From: Sulfurimicrobium lacus
GTDB lineage: Bacteria > Pseudomonadota > Gammaproteobacteria > Burkholderiales > Sulfuricellaceae
Reading direction: 5' to 3'
DNA length: 64,000 nucleotides
Assembly (NCBI RefSeq): GCF_011764585.1
Contig: NZ_AP022853.1
Coordinates: 2,568,501 to 2,632,500 of the forward strand
In this document: one piece after another, positions 17,111 through 26,864 of the stretch
Layout of the letters: every line of letters begins with the position of its first letter
Position numbering within the stretch: the stretch's first letter is position 1
Translations under genes and position numbers: made by a program
The notes under the pieces: generated by a model
The model's database searches: none
The model's input: the letters and a program-made list of their open reading frames with translations, nothing else
What the model was told of the DNA's origin: nothing

Positions 17111-17925
17111 GGGCGCTGCTCCGCCTGCTGGCTGCTCACCTTGGCCATGGTCGCCAGTTGCGGCTTCGCGAACAAGGCGCCCTCCATCGGCTGGTTGACC
17201 GCCACGCGTTCGATGGTCATCTTGTGAGCCTGCTTGTCTTTTTCGACCACGGTTTCCACCAGGTGCGGCACGGTCAACCCGTTCACGCTCTTGTAGTCGC
17301 GAAAATAAATGGCGACGTTGCGCAGCTTGCCGTCCATTTTCCGCGGCTCACCGTCCATTTTCACTTCCAGGAAACGCGCCCCATCGATCCAGATATTTCT
17401 CACCTCGCCATTTTTCATGGTCAGCTTGAGTTTGTAGGCGTTGCGCCCCTCCACGGCTTCCGTTCCCGCCAGTTCGACCCTGGTGCCCTTCTTGGCATAA
17501 TCGATCAGCGGGCCATCCAGCTCCTCCCATGCCGCTGCCGCCTTGGCCTCGGCCGGGGTAAAGGGTTCGGCGTCATCGCGCCCGAGGAAAGGCCGTACCT
17601 TCCAGCCTTGCGTGCCATCGTAGACCTGCACTGCCGTCTGGTCCTGGAAATTAATCTCCAAGCGGCTCATGTGCGATCGCTTCATTTTCATCACGAACGG
17701 CAGTTCCGTATTTTTCTTGCCGCCTGCCTCGAGCCGGCCGGACAGGGTCAATGTGCTGACCGCACGCCAGGCCTCCAGCCCGCCACGGGCCGCCACGTTC
17801 CTGTCGACTATCTGGGTTGCTGTCAGCTTGACTGCCGGTGCACCATCGGGTGAACTCTTGGGCGCCACGGCGGCCGATGCCGCGAATGAAATCAGGCTAA
17901 ATGCCAGGAAAAGAATTCGTTTCAT
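17107..17925 (-). CDS. Secreted LolA-like protein A, paralogue of the next gene, 272 aa
   Basis: The ATG at 17925 is chosen because GGAGGG lies seven bases upstream and the signal peptide (MKRILFLAFSLISFAASA) begins there. The mature part has IVDRNVAARGGLEAWRAVS, VQVYDGTQGWKVRPF and NIWIDGARFLEVKMDGEPR, matching the downstream paralogue along the length. Both belong to the loosely defined LolA-like superfamily; no lipobox is seen. The pair probably arose by tandem duplication. The coupling to cytochrome and SCO genes suggests a part in the same extracytoplasmic system, but the role is not known. Confidence 0.65.
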   Translation of the reverse strand: MKRILFLAFSLISFAASAAVAPKSSPDGAPAVKLTATQIVDRNVAARGGLEAWRAVSTLTLSGRLEAGGKKNTELPFVMKMKRSHMSRLEINFQDQTAVQVYDGTQGWKVRPFLGRDDAEPFTPAEAKAAAAWEELDGPLIDYAKKGTRVELAGTEAVEGRNAYKLKLTMKNGEVRNIWIDGARFLEVKMDGEPRKMDGKLRNVAIYFRDYKSVNGLTVPHLVETVVEKDKQAHKMTIERVAVNQPMEGALFAKPQLATMAKVSSQQAEQRP

Positions 17926-17970
17926 GTTCATACCCTCCGTTATATGCACCACGTTTTCGCTCTCGCGACG

Positions 17971-18528
17971 TCACTCCACCATCAGCCCGTCGGCGTGAAA
18001 GGAACCGATGACTACATTGACGCGATCTCCAGGCTTGACCAGACTGCCCTTGTTGGAAAACACCATCCAGTACTCCTTGCCCGCTTCACCGCTACCGGTC
18101 TGACGCAACTGGCCAATCTTGTCCATGACCGGAATATGCAGCACCGCGCGGCTGCGCTGGCCATACAGCAACGGTGTTGCGAGCTTGTCACCGAGTGCCT
18201 TGGAACGCGCGGGGTCGGTAACGCGGTAGCTGAAGCGGATCAGGTTGCCCGATGCGGTCTGGCGCACCAACATGTTGTCGACGCCCCAAAGCGCCTGGTA
18301 GTAGCCCATGGCGCTGTCCGGCACACCCGGGCGATAGGGAGAGGCCTTGTGCCGCGCGATGGGGGCTGGAGTCTTTGTCGCCGCTGCATTCCCCTGCTCT
18401 TGAACCGATTGGGCCAGACTTGGCAAGGCGAAAAAACCACCTATGAGAACCCCTGCGAGCAATTTAATGCCGAATTCTGAACTTCTGAACATTGGTTTGA
18501 TATCCTGCATTGCCATGTAATTCTCCAT
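17971..18528 (-). CDS. Secreted hypothetical protein, 185 aa
   Basis: The N-terminus has a basic stretch and one hydrophobic segment (IKLLAGVLIGGFFALPSLA) that ends in a plausible signal-peptidase site. The mature part starts polar and Ala/Pro-rich, then holds a compact mixed domain (residues 70-185) with VDNMLVRQTASGNLIRFSYRV, YGQRSRAVLHIPVMDKIGQL and VKPGDRVNVVIGSFHADGL. I do not recognise the family. Its position just behind the giant secreted protein suggests a role in the same system. The start could also be Met5 or Met7. Confidence 0.6.
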   Translation of the reverse strand: MENYMAMQDIKPMFRSSEFGIKLLAGVLIGGFFALPSLAQSVQEQGNAAATKTPAPIARHKASPYRPGVPDSAMGYYQALWGVDNMLVRQTASGNLIRFSYRVTDPARSKALGDKLATPLLYGQRSRAVLHIPVMDKIGQLRQTGSGEAGKEYWMVFSNKGSLVKPGDRVNVVIGSFHADGLMVE

Positions 18529-18549
18529 TTAGACTGGTGCTTGACCAGG

Positions 18550-18578
18550 CTGCGGGCGCCCTGACAGGTCGCCCGCAG
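18550..18578. terminator. Strong hairpin after the giant secreted protein gene
   Basis: CTGCGGGCG and CGCCCGCAG form a 9-bp perfect stem with an 11-base loop, about 50 bases past the stop at 18627 and 22 bases before the start of the next gene. There is no T-tract, so it may be a partial terminator or an mRNA-processing/stability element that sets the ratio of upstream to downstream genes. Confidence 0.5.
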
Positions 18579-18626
18579 ATTTGCCGATTTGGCACTGCTC
18601 AAGTGGCGTTGCCGCCCCGGTATCAG

Positions 18627-21600
18627 TTAGCGTAATTCAACAGCCCCGATATCGTATCCACCACGTTGCGGCCGCGGGGTACCGAAGAAGTCGTGGTTCG
18701 GTGCACCGGTTGCGGTTGCAGTATTGATCGCCGGCGAACCAGACCCGATCGAGTAGTTCGCAAGCGGTGCCTGCGGCGTGCCAGCGGCTGCAATGGCGGC
18801 ATTGATCAAGGACAGCGGACCGTAACCCAGGTTGATCCAGTTGTTGCCTTCGTCGACCGTCGCAGCCACTGTCAACTGGTTCAGCGCAAATACCACGGGC
18901 AGCCCGGTGAATTCCGAGCGTCCGGCCGGCGCGTTGTAGCCCTTGCATCTTGGTTGGTCTACTGCAGCAACTCCGGTGCAATTTTCCGGCGGAATGCGTG
19001 CGCCATTGCAGTACTGGCTCACCACCAACGGGTCGCCGCCGAGGTTGTTGTTACCCGTGTAGGCACCGCTCGACAGGATCGAGTAACGCGGCACAAGCCT
19101 GGCATCTGTGCTGCCGTTGCCAAGGAGCTGGTTGCCTCCTGCGGGACTTGTGTCACCGCGCACACCGATGTCCCAGTAGTTAACAGGGCCACCACTGCCA
19201 GGCGCGCCGACATCGGTACCCTGCGTAGCGCATGCACCAGTCGCTGTTTGATTCAAGGCGGGCACCAGGGTGACCACAGACTGCTGCGCCTGTTGACCAG
19301 TGCCCAGCGCACCCACCTCGACGTGGAACGCGCGGTTGTGCCACAACACGTTGTTGTCCAGCAGCGGGAGGGATACCTGACGGCACGCGCCATTGGCCAG
19401 CGTGCTATAGCCAAAGCCCGTTGGGCAGACCACGTTCGCCGGCAAGGCGGCTGTCATGTTCGGCGTGTTCTGCATCGTCACCACACCGGCAGCCTGATTG
19501 GTCGAGGTCTTGACAGGATTGGTGCAGCTCGGATCCTGCGGCTGTGTCGGGTCGCTGACCGGGTTGCAACCCGGTGGTGGCACGGACGCCAGGGGCGCGC
19601 CAAGGGTGTTGAACAGCACCCCCGCCGAAGCCGTGGTGTCGTTGTTGATCACCGTGTTGTTGATGAATTTGACCCTGAACGCGTCCTGCATCGACACGCC
19701 GCCGCCGTCCCATCCAGCCACGTTGTTGGCGATGATGTTGTTGCTCACGGTGACATCGTTCCATCCCGGACTACGTTGGGCTTGAGGCCCGACCGCAACC
19801 CGGTTCGGACGGGTGGGGAAGGCAACCACATCCTGGCCATTGACCATTTGCAGACGCAGGCCGCCACCAGTACCGCTCTCCGCACTGTTGCCGAGGATCA
19901 GGTTGGCGTCGATCAACAGGTTGCGGCCGGTGCCTTCGGGCAGCCCCGGTGCGCAATCCAGGTCTTGCAGCGCGCCGCACTCAAGGCCAGCGTTGGGGCC
20001 ACTCGCGATAATCCGATCCGGCGACGCCCCCATGACTCCGATGCCGCCGCCATTGGTCGGTATGGTCGGGCTCTGGGTCTGGTTGAAGAGGATCCAGTTG
20101 CGCGCCATGGTGCCGTCGTTGCTGAAGCCGGAGTGCGAAACACCGCCGGAGTCGCCCGTGCTCAGGTTACCGCACACCCAGTTGTTATTGAACATGTAGC
20201 CGTCGGCACCGGGGCTGAACGTGACGCCACCAGCCGCCGAAGGCGTGCCCGAATACAGGGCGTCACCAGTCGATGCGTTGGCGGTGACCGCGTTGTGGTG
20301 CACGTGCACGTTGCGGTTGAAGCCATAGCCGAGCTGGGTACCGATCGGCGTGTTACCCGGAACCGGGAACGGCAGGGCCACGAAATCGGGATCGTTCGCA
20401 GCGAGCACGATGAACGGGTCGGGGAACTCGCCGGTACCGATGGTGATGCCGCCCGTCAGCGTGCCGTGGTTGCCATGAACCCGGGTGTTGGACACTTCCA
20501 GGTTATGGGTCCAGGCATGCGCGAAGACCGCACCGCCACCCTGCGAGCTGTTGATCACGCTGATACCATCGATACGCGACGGGTTGCACAGGAAATTGGT
20601 GCTTTGGTACTCGCGCCAGAACGCTGTGCCGCTGGCCGGGTTGGCGCAGTCCGCATTGGCATTCAGGTACCTGTAGTCCGCCGGGAATCCGCCTGCTGTC
20701 GCAGCGCCGAATTGATCGGCTACGGAGGTGCCTGGCGACATCCACACGCCTTTACCGAGGACCGTGACGCCCGCACCTTCATAGGCACCCATCAGCGTGG
20801 GTTCCTGCAGCATCTGCGCAAGGTTGCCGTTGCCGAGGACGTCCCAGCCGAGGATGGCCTCGAAGTCGATGCGGTCGACGTGCTGACGCATCGAGTTGGG
20901 ACAGGTGTAGCCCAAGCCGGTCGGATCGTAGGGGTTGCTCGTGGTGATGGGTTGGCCGTTCAGCGACAGGCCGAACAGGCAATTCAGTTGCCGACGCCAG
21001 GCGTCCATCTTGCCCGCGGGATGTGCGTCCGCGTTGATGATGACGGACTCCGCGCCAATGCCTTGCAGCCGCACCGGTTTCCACATCAGCAGGTTCTCCT
21101 TGTACGTACCGGGACCGACGATGATCAGGTCGCCAGGAACGGCCCTGTCGATCGCTGTCTGCAGCGGGTTGGGCTGGATGTGGCCGAACGTCGTAATGCT
21201 TGTGCTGGTCGGCGTCACGTAGGTCGGCGCCTTGCCGCCAATCGTCACGGTGACCGTGTCGATGGATTGCTTGCCATTGGCAGCAGTGATGACCAGCTGG
21301 GCGCATCTCATGGTAGCCGGTGCATTACGTTGCTGGATCGCGCAGGTCGAGGCCGCTGGAGGAATGGTTGGCACCGTTCCCGTGATCGTTCCGTCGCTCC
21401 AGCTTACTCCCGTCAGCGGACGGGAAACGCCGTCGCTACCAACAAGAGCCACGGTCCCGGCTGTGCTGCCGAAGCCATAGTGCCGCGTGATGAACTTCTG
21501 GTTGAACGGCACGGCCGTGGCCATCGGACCGGAATAGGCGTTGTTGAGCACTGACTTGTCGCCCAGGGCAGTGATGGTCAGGGACTGTCCGGCTGTGCTA

Positions 21601-24600
21601 ACCCAGGGGCCAGCGCCGCCACCGCTTGCTGTACCGGTCACCGACTTGATCGCAGGCGTCGTATCCATGTATTCGCAATCCGGCAGGTTGTATCCAGCCG
21701 CAGAGGCCATGGTCGGGATCACCGGCGTGTCCAGATATGACGTCTGTCCTGGCATGAACGTCCACTCATAGCAGAAGTTGCTGTACGCCGGGTTGTACAT
21801 CGGGTCGGTGATCGTCTGGCCGGGATGGGCCGAGTCGGGTATCGGGCCCGGATCGTTCATGCAGGCGATCATCACCTGCGGAACATAACCGCTCGGACTA
21901 GGCGGATTGACCGTATAGCTCGAGAAGGTCATGCCATTGAAGTTGCCCCACTGGTCTGCATAGACGCGCGATATTTCCTTGCCGGAAAAATCACGGAACG
22001 CAACCGGCACATTGGGCACCGCGAATTTCTCGCCGAACTGCGGCGAGAACGGGTCGAACTCGGACGCGAAGTCGTTGGTGATCGTCCCGGCGAAACCAGC
22101 AGCAACGTGCGTCGAGTTGAAGAGGTAGAACTTCGCCAGCGCCGTCATTTGGTCGCCGAGCGCAATCTCCTTGCGGTCGCACAAAGGCCGTGTCGCACCC
22201 GCGAACGGTGCCGCTTGGCCCGCACCCGGGAACAGGCTGTTGTAGTCGGGCACGATGCGCTTATCACCAACGCACGGCCAGAACACTTCGACCGAGCCGG
22301 TGTCGCCTTCACGCCGGGCTACCGCACCGTTGTTGGTGGTCGACTGGATCGGGTTGGTCGGGTTGTAGAAGGCGTTCATCGCCGCCTGGTCAGGCATGAT
22401 GAAGATGTTGCCGAAGCCGGCGAACTGCTGCGTGACCGGCGCGATAAACGCGTCGCCAAGCAGAATGTTCTTGTCTTCCTCTTTCACCAGTTCATAACCC
22501 TCAGGCACGATGACTTCGACGACGTACTTGCCTTGCGGCAGCATCGGCGCGTTGTAGTCAAAGTCGGTTGCCGCAGCAAACGTATTCGCAACGCAGCCGG
22601 TGCAGTTGGTCGCGGTCGGCTTGCCGGTGACCGGATTCCTGGCCGTCACGCTCGGGAATTTGTACATCCCGTTGTAAGGCGCCGGCTGGACCTGGTTCAG
22701 CATCGACCAGCCGTCATAGCACTTGAAACGGCCCTCATAGGGCAGCGCCGTAGTCGGATTCAGCGCCTGGGTGCCGCCTTGCATGGTGAAATAGAATGGG
22801 CTGTTGGTTTCCTGGCCCGGGCAGTTCATGTTGGGCTTGCCATCGCTGCGGAAGCCTTGGGCAAAATCATCCCAGCTGCTCGTCATCGTGGTATCCACGA
22901 GTTTGAGGGTCTTGGTGCCGTCCGGCCCGGTGTCTTCCCGGTACAGATTGACCTTTACTTTAGCGATGCCAGGTTCCCAACTCAGTTGCAACAGCAATGC
23001 CGGATCGTCAAACGGACGCGTAGAGGTATAGATCACATGGCCCTTGATACCGCCGTTTTCGCCTGGGGCAAAGGGCTTCATCGCAAATTCGATAAAGCTG
23101 TTCTGGCCCAGCAGCCCTTGCCAACCCTGGGTGGATGCCCATGGCGGATCGACGCGGCCGCTTGAACCGGGATTGCCGGCTGCCGGGTCGAAGCCGGGAT
23201 CAGCAAGAGGACAATCGGCCGAAGCGCAATAACGTGCCCCCGGAACTCGCAGGTCCGCAGGCAAGTGGGCGGTAGGCGATTCGATGGTGTTCGCCATGTG
23301 GTTCGCGATAGTCGAGCTGCCGCCACCAGTGGTGCCGTCGACCGGGCCGCCGGTGTCATAAACGACGTGCACGCCTGACAGTTTGTAGCGCGCGCTATCG
23401 GTATCGACCACCAGCCAGTTCAGGAACGGGAAGACTTCGTTGAACCCCGCATAGCCAGACAAATCGGTATTGTTGAAACCGGCATAGCTGCCGTCGCGGT
23501 AGCGGATGTTGTACGGAGCCAGCGGCAGACCGGGCTCGGATTCCTGCGACACGCCGTCGCCGTTCTGGTCGAGGAATACGCGGCCATACAGGTTGGTGCG
23601 CCATTGCGTCACGGGAATCTCAAGAGGCGTGCCCGCGCTGCTTCCAGGCCCCGTGCTCACTGCCTTGATCGGCGTGGACAGGCCGTCGACGAGCAGGTCG
23701 TTCCATTGGTCGAAGACCGTGACTCTCAGGTTGCCGAGGGGAATGCCGGTGAACGAGAAGGTCCCATCCGGGTTGCATTTGGTGAACGCGAAGTCGTCGC
23801 TGTCCGGCGCGCCCAGGCTCACGTAGCATTGTGCGAAGCTGTAGGCGTCATAGCTGCCGCTGCTGTAGACGCGTTGATCCGGCGTGCGGCTCATGCGCGT
23901 GCTGGTCACCATCCCGTAGAAGTTGCCGGTGCAGTTTCCTGCTGCCGCACAGATGACATTCTTGCGGTCATTGATGATCTTCGGGTTGGCGAAGCCGACG
24001 GCGACGTGGTAGCCGCCAGGCCCGAACTCCTGGAAGTAGGCAGGCTCGCCGGCCTTGATGAACGCCTCGATGGCCTTGGTGCCGTCGAGCGTGTTGGTCT
24101 GCAGCCATTCTTCGCCGCGCGCAATCCGGTCTGCCCCCGGCGTCGCCACGACTTCATACAGGCCGGGGTACATATTGGCGATGATGGCGTGCCCGGCAAG
24201 CGGCGACAGGGTCGTGCCGTCCGACTCGTATTTCGGACAAGTCACAATCATCCCCACCAGCCCGTCGGTCTTCTTCGAAATCGGGCAGGCATCGAGACCG
24301 GTGCTTGGGTCAATTGTCCCAGCCAGTGAGTTGGACACCGGCATGCCGAACATGTCGTAGGTGATCTGTCCGGTCGAGTCGCCCATGGTGCCTGCCTGGT
24401 CGAGCAGCACGAGGCTGAAATCACCCAGGCCGGGCTCGTTGGGCGCCAACACGTCGATCCCCCCGCCGGTATCGACCTCGCCGTTGAGCGGCGCATCGTC
24501 CTCGAATACGACCACTGCGATCTTCGCGGATTCGAGCGGCGTTTTCTGCACGAACACATTGACGGCAGTCTGTCCCGCAGCGATCTGCGCGCCGCCCATG

Positions 24601-26846
24601 GTGTGACCGTCGCTCCCGTCAACGACCGGGTTGGCGCCGTCGCCCGGCAGGACTGAGATGTAATAGCGCTTCAAGGGGTCGAGATGGGCGAGGCTTGGCA
24701 AGACTTCTGTCTTCGCCGTTCCCAGCCGGCACGCACCGTTGCCGACGTCGCACACAGCGGGTTGCCCGAGCAACGTCTGTCCCGATTCGCACGAAATCGC
24801 GCCAACACAGCCCTGCGCCACCACCGGCATGTTGCTGGTGTGGAAGTTGATGGCGAGATTACGAACTGCAGTGGTGCTGCTAGTAGTTTCGATCTTGGGA
24901 TCGATCCAGATGCTGCGGTCTTCCTGGATGATCCAGCGGTAGTCGGTGAGCACCGCTCCGGTCTTGCCATCCTGGACCGTGACGGCAAGGTTGCTGGCAG
25001 TGCCGAAACTCACTGTTGCCGTGGCCGCTCCGCTGGCCGTGTTTTGCGAGTTCACCGCGGTATAGGTGAATGTGCATGACGCGCCTGCCGCCGTGGCGGT
25101 AAACGAACCGTCCGGGCTGAGTTGCACGCTGCTGCAGTCACCGGCGCCAGCCAGCACCGCCTTCAGGGGGTAACCGGAAGGGTCCGTATCGTTAGCCAGC
25201 ACACCTGGCGGACTGATCTGCAGGCGCGAGGCGATGTTGCTGGTGTAGTTGTCAGCGACCGCCGTTGGTGCGGCACCGAGGCATGCGCCGGTACAAGCGG
25301 CCAAGGTGACAGTTGCGGTCGTACCTGATGAACAGGTCGTCCCGCTGACTGTCCCGTTGGCGCAATAGCTGAAGGAGTCTGAAGTCACCCCTGTGCCGGG
25401 CGTATAGGTGAAAGTGCCGTCAGCATTGAGGCTGAGTATGCTGCCAGCGCCTGTCGGTGTGGTCAGCAGTTGCACGCCGTACACGCCGGTATCGTTGGCG
25501 ATCAGCCCCTTGGCCGGTTCGGCGACAGCAAGGACGTTACCGGCGACGAGCGAGTAAGTATCGGCACGAGCGACGGCTGCCACTGATGCTGGCGGAGTAC
25601 CTCCAGCTACACTGATGTAAGTCTGCATACCGCCGTCGCGCTGGTTGTTGGTCGACAAGCCGAGCGCACGGTCGAACACCGCGTAGGTGGCCGCGCCATA
25701 GGTTCCGGCTGCGCTCTGCTTCGGCTGAATCGTCACGTCGTAAGTCTTGCCTGCGGCGAGGAACACCGAACTCTGTACCTTGGGAACGCCCGGCAGCTTG
25801 TTGCCGTCCTCGGCCAGCAGCGTCATGTTCGCGCCGACGACCGAAGGAATGTGCATGCGCAGGCCCGCATTGACAAAGCGCAGCATGACGCGCCCCTGAG
25901 TAGCGGACGCTGGTACCGAGAGCGCCGATGCAGCCGAATTGCTGCGGTCGAACGACGTACCGTTGATCAGGTAATAGCGCGGGTCATAGTTGACCGCGGG
26001 CGGGTAGCAGGTGTGCACTGTCGGGTCGCCGCATTTACCGGTTTGGCCGCTCCACACCAGCGCGTCGCTGAAGCCGGCGGTTCGCACAGCCGTATCGACC
26101 GCGGTGTTTTGCACCGGATCGATTTCGCTCAATAGCAGCGCGACATCCTTATCGAAGGTCTGTCCATACGCCTGGGGTACTGCCACTGTCACCAAGGGAT
26201 CGGTGACCACCAGCACGCCGTACATGCCCATCGCCCCCTGGATCGACGGCTGCGTGCCTGACTCGATCAGGTAGGTGCCGGGGCGAAGATTGTTCCAGGT
26301 CAGCGCAGTCGTCGCTCCTGCCGCGACTTCAGTCGCGAACGAGCGCACACGGTCTGCCTGGGCCGGGGGTGTAAATACCGGGTCACCCGGATTGGTTGTC
26401 CCCAATGTTCCAGGCCACGTTGTTCCCTGCGGTGCATGCACCGGGCTGGGCATACGCGTCGGTGCGCTTCCCAGGCCACCACCGAGCTGGCCGACGATAA
26501 CCAGCGAGGTCGGCACCGTATTGGTCCCGGCACCCGCGGTAAAGCTCAGGTTGTTCGTCAGATTGATCGTCAGGCTGCTAGTCGAGGGAACTGTGATCAC
26601 CACCGGTGACCAATTCCCCGCCGCGTTCGGATTCGAGGCTGCACAGGTAGCGCTCCCGGCGCTTGCAGCAACCGCACCGCAGCTGTAGCCCCACATCGGC
26701 ACCGCTTGCCCGTCAGGCAGCGTGGCTTGACTGGGCGCCGCCGTCAGATTGACGGTGTCAGCAAGCGCAACACCGCTCGCTAGCAGGAGAATGGAGGCGG
26801 CGAGTCCAGCCTTGATCAGGCTCATCTTGGTCATATTGGCTCTCAT
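18627..26846 (-). CDS. Giant secreted protein: cupredoxin-like head, cadherin/SdrD-type repeats, beta-helix tail, 2739 aa
   Basis: A signal peptide (residues 1-29) leads into a cupredoxin-like region (about 30-430) aligned with the MCO at 26865: GTYLIESGTQ and AMGMYG match its GTHAYYSGTQ and EMGLYG, but the copper His residues are absent. Two cadherin/VCBS-like repeats follow (about 430-640; LIANDTG and VLANDTDPSG). Then come SdrD/Cna-B-like modules (about 640-1800), including GRVFLDQNGDGV, and an IPT/TIG-like stretch near 1900. The last 700 residues are a right-handed beta-helix (NNWVCGN, NNIIANN) closing with GYDIGAVELR. AGGAGA precedes the ATG. It resembles very large MofA-type secreted oxidases by size and context only. 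A scaffold or adhesin that carries the oxidases is the best guess. Confidence 0.8.
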   Translation of the reverse strand: MRANMTKMSLIKAGLAASILLLASGVALADTVNLTAAPSQATLPDGQAVPMWGYSCGAVAASAGSATCAASNPNAAGNWSPVVITVPSTSSLTINLTNNLSFTAGAGTNTVPTSLVIVGQLGGGLGSAPTRMPSPVHAPQGTTWPGTLGTTNPGDPVFTPPAQADRVRSFATEVAAGATTALTWNNLRPGTYLIESGTQPSIQGAMGMYGVLVVTDPLVTVAVPQAYGQTFDKDVALLLSEIDPVQNTAVDTAVRTAGFSDALVWSGQTGKCGDPTVHTCYPPAVNYDPRYYLINGTSFDRSNSAASALSVPASATQGRVMLRFVNAGLRMHIPSVVGANMTLLAEDGNKLPGVPKVQSSVFLAAGKTYDVTIQPKQSAAGTYGAATYAVFDRALGLSTNNQRDGGMQTYISVAGGTPPASVAAVARADTYSLVAGNVLAVAEPAKGLIANDTGVYGVQLLTTPTGAGSILSLNADGTFTYTPGTGVTSDSFSYCANGTVSGTTCSSGTTATVTLAACTGACLGAAPTAVADNYTSNIASRLQISPPGVLANDTDPSGYPLKAVLAGAGDCSSVQLSPDGSFTATAAGASCTFTYTAVNSQNTASGAATATVSFGTASNLAVTVQDGKTGAVLTDYRWIIQEDRSIWIDPKIETTSSTTAVRNLAINFHTSNMPVVAQGCVGAISCESGQTLLGQPAVCDVGNGACRLGTAKTEVLPSLAHLDPLKRYYISVLPGDGANPVVDGSDGHTMGGAQIAAGQTAVNVFVQKTPLESAKIAVVVFEDDAPLNGEVDTGGGIDVLAPNEPGLGDFSLVLLDQAGTMGDSTGQITYDMFGMPVSNSLAGTIDPSTGLDACPISKKTDGLVGMIVTCPKYESDGTTLSPLAGHAIIANMYPGLYEVVATPGADRIARGEEWLQTNTLDGTKAIEAFIKAGEPAYFQEFGPGGYHVAVGFANPKIINDRKNVICAAAGNCTGNFYGMVTSTRMSRTPDQRVYSSGSYDAYSFAQCYVSLGAPDSDDFAFTKCNPDGTFSFTGIPLGNLRVTVFDQWNDLLVDGLSTPIKAVSTGPGSSAGTPLEIPVTQWRTNLYGRVFLDQNGDGVSQESEPGLPLAPYNIRYRDGSYAGFNNTDLSGYAGFNEVFPFLNWLVVDTDSARYKLSGVHVVYDTGGPVDGTTGGGSSTIANHMANTIESPTAHLPADLRVPGARYCASADCPLADPGFDPAAGNPGSSGRVDPPWASTQGWQGLLGQNSFIEFAMKPFAPGENGGIKGHVIYTSTRPFDDPALLLQLSWEPGIAKVKVNLYREDTGPDGTKTLKLVDTTMTSSWDDFAQGFRSDGKPNMNCPGQETNSPFYFTMQGGTQALNPTTALPYEGRFKCYDGWSMLNQVQPAPYNGMYKFPSVTARNPVTGKPTATNCTGCVANTFAAATDFDYNAPMLPQGKYVVEVIVPEGYELVKEEDKNILLGDAFIAPVTQQFAGFGNIFIMPDQAAMNAFYNPTNPIQSTTNNGAVARREGDTGSVEVFWPCVGDKRIVPDYNSLFPGAGQAAPFAGATRPLCDRKEIALGDQMTALAKFYLFNSTHVAAGFAGTITNDFASEFDPFSPQFGEKFAVPNVPVAFRDFSGKEISRVYADQWGNFNGMTFSSYTVNPPSPSGYVPQVMIACMNDPGPIPDSAHPGQTITDPMYNPAYSNFCYEWTFMPGQTSYLDTPVIPTMASAAGYNLPDCEYMDTTPAIKSVTGTASGGGAGPWVSTAGQSLTITALGDKSVLNNAYSGPMATAVPFNQKFITRHYGFGSTAGTVALVGSDGVSRPLTGVSWSDGTITGTVPTIPPAASTCAIQQRNAPATMRCAQLVITAANGKQSIDTVTVTIGGKAPTYVTPTSTSITTFGHIQPNPLQTAIDRAVPGDLIIVGPGTYKENLLMWKPVRLQGIGAESVIINADAHPAGKMDAWRRQLNCLFGLSLNGQPITTSNPYDPTGLGYTCPNSMRQHVDRIDFEAILGWDVLGNGNLAQMLQEPTLMGAYEGAGVTVLGKGVWMSPGTSVADQFGAATAGGFPADYRYLNANADCANPASGTAFWREYQSTNFLCNPSRIDGISVINSSQGGGAVFAHAWTHNLEVSNTRVHGNHGTLTGGITIGTGEFPDPFIVLAANDPDFVALPFPVPGNTPIGTQLGYGFNRNVHVHHNAVTANASTGDALYSGTPSAAGGVTFSPGADGYMFNNNWVCGNLSTGDSGGVSHSGFSNDGTMARNWILFNQTQSPTIPTNGGGIGVMGASPDRIIASGPNAGLECGALQDLDCAPGLPEGTGRNLLIDANLILGNSAESGTGGGLRLQMVNGQDVVAFPTRPNRVAVGPQAQRSPGWNDVTVSNNIIANNVAGWDGGGVSMQDAFRVKFINNTVINNDTTASAGVLFNTLGAPLASVPPPGCNPVSDPTQPQDPSCTNPVKTSTNQAAGVVTMQNTPNMTAALPANVVCPTGFGYSTLANGACRQVSLPLLDNNVLWHNRAFHVEVGALGTGQQAQQSVVTLVPALNQTATGACATQGTDVGAPGSGGPVNYWDIGVRGDTSPAGGNQLLGNGSTDARLVPRYSILSSGAYTGNNNLGGDPLVVSQYCNGARIPPENCTGVAAVDQPRCKGYNAPAGRSEFTGLPVVFALNQLTVAATVDEGNNWINLGYGPLSLINAAIAAAGTPQAPLANYSIGSGSPAINTATATGAPNHDFFGTPRPQRGGYDIGAVELR

Positions 26847-26864
26847 AATATTTCTCCTGGTTTG

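Noticed and set aside
18666..21554. 962-codon open frame on the plus strand
   Set aside because: It is antisense to the beta-helix part of the giant secreted protein and reads as Arg/His/Val-rich noise of the kind expected opposite a GC-rich gene.
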